This document shows, in pieces, positions 55,335 to 64,000 of a stretch of 64,000 bases of DNA (position 1 is the first letter of the stretch; each line of letters starts with the position of its first letter). Where the stretch lies: contig NC_088866.1 of the NCBI RefSeq assembly GCF_032884065.1, positions 58,735,866 through 58,799,865 on the forward strand. Direction: 5' to 3'. This DNA is from Artemia franciscana (taxonomy: Eukaryota > Arthropoda > Branchiopoda > Anostraca > Artemiidae). A program made the translations under genes and the position numbers. Under the pieces are notes generated by a model, which saw only the letters and a program-made list of their open reading frames with translations, was not told where the DNA came from and ran no database searches.

Positions 55335-56320
55335 GAACATTTTTGAATATATTTATATGTTTTGATTTTGGTTCTCCGCACCGGAATAATTAAAACAAAA
55401 TTTGCACACTAATTTATTTTTCGGCTATTTTTTTTTTTATTTAATGAGAATAAAAATCCAATTCTTTTGATGCATCTATTGGTATCAAAATTTCGTTTTT
55501 TAGAGTTTCGGTTACTATTGAGCCGGGTTGCTCCTTCACCCTCTTCATAGAATTTCTCTCCTCCATGAAATATTCCTCCATGGAAAGATCCTCCCATGTA
55601 ATCCCCTCCCCCAGCCCCCCCACCAGAAAATATCCCTCCTGAATGCTTCCCAATAACCAATACTATGTTCAAACAATGGGCAAAGTTCATAACTGACAGC
55701 CCTTCCCCCGGGAACTATGGGTGATTAAGTCGTCCTCAAAGACAAAGTAATTAAATATTTTGACTATGCTGAACAAAATGGCTATCAAAAAAATTTTATC
55801 CGGTGACTTTGGGAAAAAATGAGCGTGAGAGGGGTTCTAGTTGCCCTCCAATCTTTTTGGTCTCTTAAAAAAGGCACTAGAACTTCTAATATCCGCTCAA
55901 ATGAGCCATATCGCGACATTCTAGGACCACTGGGTCGATACGATTACACCTGGGAAAAAGGAAAAAACAACAAGAAAAAGCAAATAAACACGCATTCGTG
56001 ATCTTTCTACCGACAAAAAATACAAAATTCCACATTTTTGCAGATAAGAGCTTGAAACCTTTATACTAAGGTTTTCTGATACACTGAATCTGATGGAGTG
56101 ATTTTCATTAAGATTCTATGACTTTTAGAGAGTGTTTCCTCCTTTTTTGAAAATAAGGCAAATTTTCTCAGGATTGTAACTTTTGATGGGTAATACTAAA
56201 CTTAATGAAACTTGCATATTTAAAATCAGCATAAAAATCAAATTCTTTTTATATATCTATTTATATCAAAATTCCATTTTTAGAGTTTCGGTCACTATTT
56301 CAGCCCAGTCGCTTAAAATC
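55335..56320 (-). repeat. Composite foldback repeat, inverted and rearranged copy
   Basis: On the - strand module 1 reads from AGTGACCGAAACTCTAAAAA (about 56300) through GGTAATCGTATCGACCCAG-like sequence to the GGGGGGAGGGGATTACATGG block (about 55590). It abuts a second short piece of the module 1 5' end (55540-55440). Modules 2 and X' are missing, so it is deleted and rearranged. Confidence 0.75.
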
Positions 56321-56349
56321 AAGTACTTGTGGGCAACAAGCCATTGCTA

Positions 56350-56653
56350 ATCAAAAAGTTCGTGGTAACGAACTGTAGTAAGGAGCGACCCCGCTCAATA
56401 GTAACCGAAACTCTAAAAATGGAATTTTGATATCAATAGTTACATCAAAAGAATCAAATTTTAATGCTGATTTTAAATACATAAGTTTCATCAAGATTAG
56501 TCTTACCCATCAAAAGTTACGAGCCTGAGAAAATATGCCTCATTTTAGAAAATAGGGGGAAACAACCCCAAAAAGTCATACAATCTTAATAAAAATCACA
56601 CCGTCAGATTCAGTGTATCAGAGAACTCTATTGTAGAAGTTTCAAGCTCCTAT
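56350..56653 (+). repeat. Composite repeat, 5' fragment directly followed by a second copy
   Basis: It begins A|TCAAAAAGTTCGTGGTAACG and runs for 300 bases to AAGCTCCTAT. At that point the next copy begins with its own terminal hairpin. Confidence 0.9.
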
Positions 56654-58258
56654 CAAACAGTTCGTGGTAACGAACTGTAGTAAGGAGGGATCCGGCTCAA
56701 TAGTGACCAAAACTCTAAAAACCGGAATTTTAATACCAATAGTTATCTCAAAAGAATCGCCTTTTAATGTTGATTTTAAATATATAAGTTTCATCAAGTT
56801 TAGTCTTACCCATCAAAAGTTACGAGGCTGAGAAAATTTGCCCTATTTTAGAAAATAGGAGGAAACGCCCCCTAAAAGTCATAGGATTTTAACAAAAATC
56901 ACACCATCAGATTCAGCGTATCAGAGAACTCTACTGTCCAAGTTCCAAGCTCCTATCTACAAAAATGTGGAATATTGTATTTTTTGGCATAAGACAAATC
57001 ACGGATGCGTGTTTATTTTTATTTTTTTTTCTAATTCCCAGGGGTGATCGTATCGACCCAGTAATTCTATAATTTTGAGAGAATGCTCATTCAAACGGAA
57101 ATGAAAAGTTCTAGTGCCTTTTTTAAGTGTCCAAAAATTGGAGGGCACCTAGGCCCCCTCCCACGCTCATTTTCTCCCCAAAGTCGTCGGATCAAAATTC
57201 TGAGATAGCCATTTTATTTAGCAATAGTCGAAAAACCTTATGACTATGTCTTTGGGGACGATTTATTCCCCAGAGTCCCCGTGGGAGGGGCTGCAAGTTA
57301 CAAACTTTGACCAGTGTTTGCATCTAGTGATAGTTATTGGGAAGTTTACAGACGTTTTCAGGGGGATTTTTTGGTTGGGAGGAGGGGTTGAGAAGAGGGG
57401 GTTATGTGGGGGAAACTTTTCATGGAGGAATTTGTCATGGGGGAAGAAGATTTCCACAAAGGGGGCGCAGCATTTTCTAGCATTATTTAAAAAACTAAGG
57501 AGTAGCATTAAATTTAAAACGAACAGAAGATACTACGCAGATAAGGGGTTTAACTCCTCCTAATACGTCACTTTTTGCGCTAAAGTATTTTTAGTAATTT
57601 CAACTATTTACTCTACAGCCTTTGTGATTCAGGGGACAAAACTTAAGCTTTAGTGTAAAGAGCGAGGTATTGACGAGTGGGCGAACCTTCTCATACACGT
57701 AATAAAAATATACGAATATAGAAGTTTGTTACGTAAGCTAATTCGTAAGTTACGTATATATTTTACTAATGAAAACGTTCGTAAAAAACTAAAATTTCTA
57801 GTTGCCTTTTTAAGTACCCAAAAAATTGGAAGGCAACTGGGCCTCCTCCCCGTCCTTTTTCTCATAATCATTCGATCAAAACTATGGGAAAGCCATTTAG
57901 CCAAATAAATAAATATGTAAATTTCGCTTTAATTATTTATCTGCGGAGAGCCGAAATCAAAACATGGATTAACTAAAAAAAAAACGTTCAGAAATTAAAG
58001 AAAAAAAAGATCAAAAAGTTCATTAATTCAAAAACGTACAGAAATTAAATATAAAAAAAATAAGTTTTTTTTAACTGAAAGTAAGAAGCGACATTAAAAC
58101 TTAAACGAACAGAAATTACTCCGTATATGAAAGGAGCTGTTCCCTCCTCAACGCAACGCTCTTTACACTGAAGTTTTTTTTACTATTTTAAAAAGTAGAG
58201 TTGAGAGAAAGAGTCAAACTTTAGCGTAAAGAGCGTTGGGTTGAAGAGGGAACAGCAT
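56654..58258 (+). repeat. Composite foldback repeat, near-complete copy
   Basis: Start A|TCAAACAGTTCGTGG; module 1; module 2 foldback (about 57500-57700); X' block (about 57785-57900); module 3 foldback with the right arm cut at about 58258. Both remaining arms share the private variant CAACGCTCTTTAC. Confidence 0.88.
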
Positions 58259-58259
58259 T

Positions 58260-58985
58260 TCGGAAAAATAGGAAATTCTAATTTTCTTGACGAAATTAGA
58301 ATTTTATCGTGGAGAAGGAACAGTTTTTCGTGGAAGAAGGGGAAAAAGTGTGATTTTTATCCCTTGGCTATCATTACTTTATCTTTAAAAATTCAATTTC
58401 CTTAAATTCTGCTTGACTTTTTTTTAACAAACATGAAGTATTAAATTTTGATTTTTTCTTAAAATTTAAGAAAACTGAAGACAGTGCAGCAATTGCAATT
58501 CCTTCGGATTCCTTTGTGTGCTATTTCCCGTGACCCCAGGATTCTTCCCCACTTTTCTCTAAAATTGAAAAGCATGGATAATAAAAAATTATAGGATTAT
58601 GAGAAGAAAGCTGGGGTGCATTCTAGAAATTAATTTTCACTTACTAGCCTAATTAGTGCATTCTTTTTTCATGATCTTGGGGAACAGAAGTGTATATAGC
58701 AATGCCGTTAGGTTCAAGGGAACGCTTATTTCATGACATAACTGATTACATCTCATGGAATCTAGGGCGTATCCATGATATGTTCGGGGGGGGGATCATA
58801 TTATCCAGGTGGGGGCACTACAAACTATAAAAAGCGCATGAAACATTTGCTTACAGGCATATGACATTTCCCGAGTCCGAATTTTTTTTTGAGGGGGGGG
58901 GGGTCTTGAAAGTGCATTGCACAGAATACATAAATCGACAGTGCTATAGCTCTGGATTTTTAGGAGTTTCAACAAAGTATTCTCA
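58260..58985. other. Sequence without a recognised gene
   Basis: Contains G-runs at about 58786-58794 and 58894-58903, and GGGCGTATCCATGATATGTT, which resembles the inverted end of the segment at 28970-29140. No gene seen. Confidence 0.45.
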
Positions 58986-58989
58986 ACAT

Positions 58990-61695
<2,706 letters not shown>

Positions 61696-61699
61696 TAGA

Positions 61700-62160
61700 A
61701 AAAAAAAGCAACTTAAAGTTGTATTTCCAGACACCGAGAAGACCAGCGAACGTTATAAAGAACAATGTTTTCCCTGAGGTACGATCTATCTTAGATCTTC
61801 TCCATAGTTACACCAATACATTAGATTAGTTTTGAGCATCTAATAAATGACTTTATAATTAAAGATACTTGTACTAATAATTTCCTTAAATAAGGTGGAA
61901 GCGTAAAGGAATACAATTTACAACCTGTCTTTTGTAATTAATGATAGTGATTAAAAATTTAGAAATAATAAATTACCATTAATGATTTGTTAATCATTAA
62001 CAACAACAATTTAAACAACATTTAAACAACAATCAGTTGTTCACAATTTCCCCTAGAGATTACTTCATTTTGTTATTGCTTATATTTTAGATTAAAATAC
62101 TTTTTTTCTACTCTATAATCAACTTATTATACTTAAAAAAAAGTTGAAACCTAATACGTT
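61700..62160. other. AT-rich sequence, no gene seen
   Basis: Short local AACAACATTTAAAC duplications near 62000-62030. Nothing else. Confidence 0.5.
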
Positions 62161-62164
62161 TCTT

Positions 62165-63105
62165 AGAGAGGATTATATAAATAAAACAATTTTTCAACTT
62201 AAATTAAGGAGCACCATTAAAACTTAAAACGAACAATAATTATTACGTATATGAGTGGGTTGTCCCCTTCTGTAAACCTCGCTCTCTACGCCAGAGTTTT
62301 TTTTACTACTTTTAAAAAAGCTTCTTGTTTTTTTATTACGCATTAAATTATTACACGTAAGAGGGGTTCACCTCCACCTAATACATTGCTCTTTAAGCTG
62401 AAGTAATTCTATTAATTTTTAATTATCTATTCTACGGCCTTTGTGATTCAGGGGTCATTCTTAAGGAATTGGAACAAAATATAAGCTTTAGCGTAAAGAG
62501 CGAGGTATCGACGAGGGGTGAACCCCCTCATATACGCAATAAAAACATATGAATAAAGAAGTTCGTTACGTAAGTTAATTCGTAAGTTACGCGTATTTTT
62601 TACTAATAAAAACATTCGAAAAAATTAAAAGTTCTAGTTGCCTTTTTAATTAACCAAAAAATTGGAGGGCAACTAGGCCTCCTCCCTCGCTCCTTTTTCT
62701 CAAAATCTTCCGATCAAAACTATGAGAAAGCCATTTAGCCAAAAAAATGTGTATTTATATGTGGAGAGCCAAGATCATAAAATGAATTAATTCAAAAACT
62801 TCCAGAAATTAAATAAAAAAACAAGTTTTTTTTTAAGTGAAAGTAAGGAGCGGCATTAAAACTTAAAACGAACAATAACTCCGTATATGAAAGGGGCTTT
62901 TCCTCCTTAACGCCCCGCTCTTTACGCTAAAGTTTTTTACTGTGTTAAAAAGTAGAGTTAAGAGAAAGAGTCAAACTTTAGCGTAAAGAGCAAGGCGTTG
63001 AGGAGGAAAAGCCCCTTCCATGTACGGAGTAATTCCTGTTCGTCTTAAGTTTTAATGTCGCTCCTTATTTCATTTAAAAAGACTTTTTTTTTATTTAATA
63101 AATAA
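62165..63105 (+). repeat. Composite foldback repeat, 3' half (modules 2, X' and 3)
   Basis: The copy begins in the left arm of module 2 (AAGGAGCACCATTAAAACTT), has the second arm at about 62480-62545, the X' block GGAGGGCAACTAGGCC (62660) and a module 3 palindrome (62810-63105) whose arms share GGGGCTTTTCCTCC. Module 1 is absent. Confidence 0.88.
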
Positions 63106-63840
63106 AAGAAAATGAGACCTGATTGCATTTTAATCTTCTTTTTGTTAAGATTTTGATTTGCATACTGATGGAAATTTTGGTTAACCGGGGCTAGAAGTTA
63201 ACCAAGGTCTTCAGTTCCTTTTAGATACATTGAAAAATGGCTTCAATTTCCATGAATTTAGGTGGAGGGGAAAATGTATGTGTCCAAATCTAAGGAGGAG
63301 GATTTGTTTTGTTTTTTTTCTGTTTTTTCAAACAAAAAGATCAAATGAAGCTATTTTCAATGAAGTTGTCGAAATAAAGGTATTTTTCAATATCTAGGGG
63401 GGCTGAATATCTTGGGGGAATAATCCTTGGCCTGAGACCCCTGATAAGGAAGTTTTTCTTTGGATATGAGGGCATTAGTATTAAATGCAAATGTCTATGA
63501 AGTATTTGGTGAATGTTGGGAAACCTTATGTTTTTGACAATTTAAACCTCTTTGGCAAATATAACAATTGTCTGATTCATTTCTCTAAATATTACGAATA
63601 TGAAAATAAGCTAATATTGTTTCTAATGCATGTCTTACATTGATTCATAATTTAAATTATTGCTAGCTTGACACTTTAATTACAGACGTAAAAGATATGC
63701 CACATATTAATTGCTTACATCAAAAACATTTATTCTAGGGACTGACATATTTATAGACCCGAAAGTCAACTTTATTCGACTGAAGAACTATTCGAAGGCT
63801 TTTGCAATAGCTCTATTAGATGTGCGCAACTTCATGCCTT
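63105..63840. other. Sequence without a recognised gene
   Basis: AT-rich with G/T runs. No coding or RNA feature seen. Confidence 0.5.
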
Positions 63841-63843
63841 GAA

Positions 63844-63960
63844 CCTTGCAACAGTTCTTATCCCCAGTGGCAGCAGTGCAATACTGCTGCCACTGGGTAC
63901 TAATCCTTGCAACATAACCTTGCAACAGTTCTTATCCCCAGTGGCAGTGGTGCGATACAA
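63844..63960. repeat. Perfect short hairpin plus local direct duplication
   Basis: CCCAGTGGCAGCAGT and ACTGCTGCCACTGGG (63863-63897) are perfect 15-base complements around GCAAT. The lead-in CTTGCAACAGTTCTTATCCC with CAGTGGCAG recurs about 75 bases further on. Confidence 0.85.
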
Positions 63961-64000
63961 AGTGGTAACCTTTTGCAATAGCAACGGCAAATGTCTTTGG

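Overview
The window is an AT-rich, intron-bearing animal sequence dense in interspersed repeats. Two protein-coding genes can be recognised and they converge. A TRAF-family gene on the + strand contributes its last two exons (5592-5702 and 11356-11526). A class A neuropeptide receptor on the - strand, best read as an ecdysis-triggering hormone receptor (ETHR), contributes its last three exons (48929-49109, 39227-39464, 31348-31902), which carry TM3 to the C-terminus. An ETHR implies an arthropod. The base composition and the abundant small repeat family make a crustacean such as a brine shrimp plausible, but that is inference and not shown by the sequence.

Layout: 0-12 kb holds the TRAF exons within several copies of a composite foldback repeat, tRNA-derived SINEs, a truncated LINE and a frameshifted CXC-domain gene remnant. 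12-31 kb has no recognisable gene; it carries minisatellites, an AT microsatellite and another full composite repeat, and it lies between the convergent 3' ends. 31-49 kb is the visible ETHR gene; its introns contain a 5'-truncated LINE with an intact 889-codon EN-RT reading frame, a hAT-type MITE with a perfect 8-bp target duplication, RTE-like and CR1-like LINE remnants and long simple repeats. 49-64 kb is presumably upstream ETHR intron or 5' flank. There I see a SINE, RTE-like and CR1-like LINE remnants, a degenerate 120-bp tandem array and two composite repeat copies, one in each orientation, but no TM1/TM2 exon.

The points I rate highest are these. A decayed partial copy of the ETHR TM6 exon lies just upstream of the intact one, in a gene family known in insects for alternative 3' exons. 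The arms of several foldback elements share variants private to that copy, which points to arm homogenisation. A composite repeat of about 1.7 kb starts at A|TC in all five copies with an identifiable start. The large LINE has its ORF1 stop and ORF2 start overlapping as ATGA. No CRISPR, rRNA or intact tRNA gene was seen. Transposon class calls rest on motif recognition by eye.
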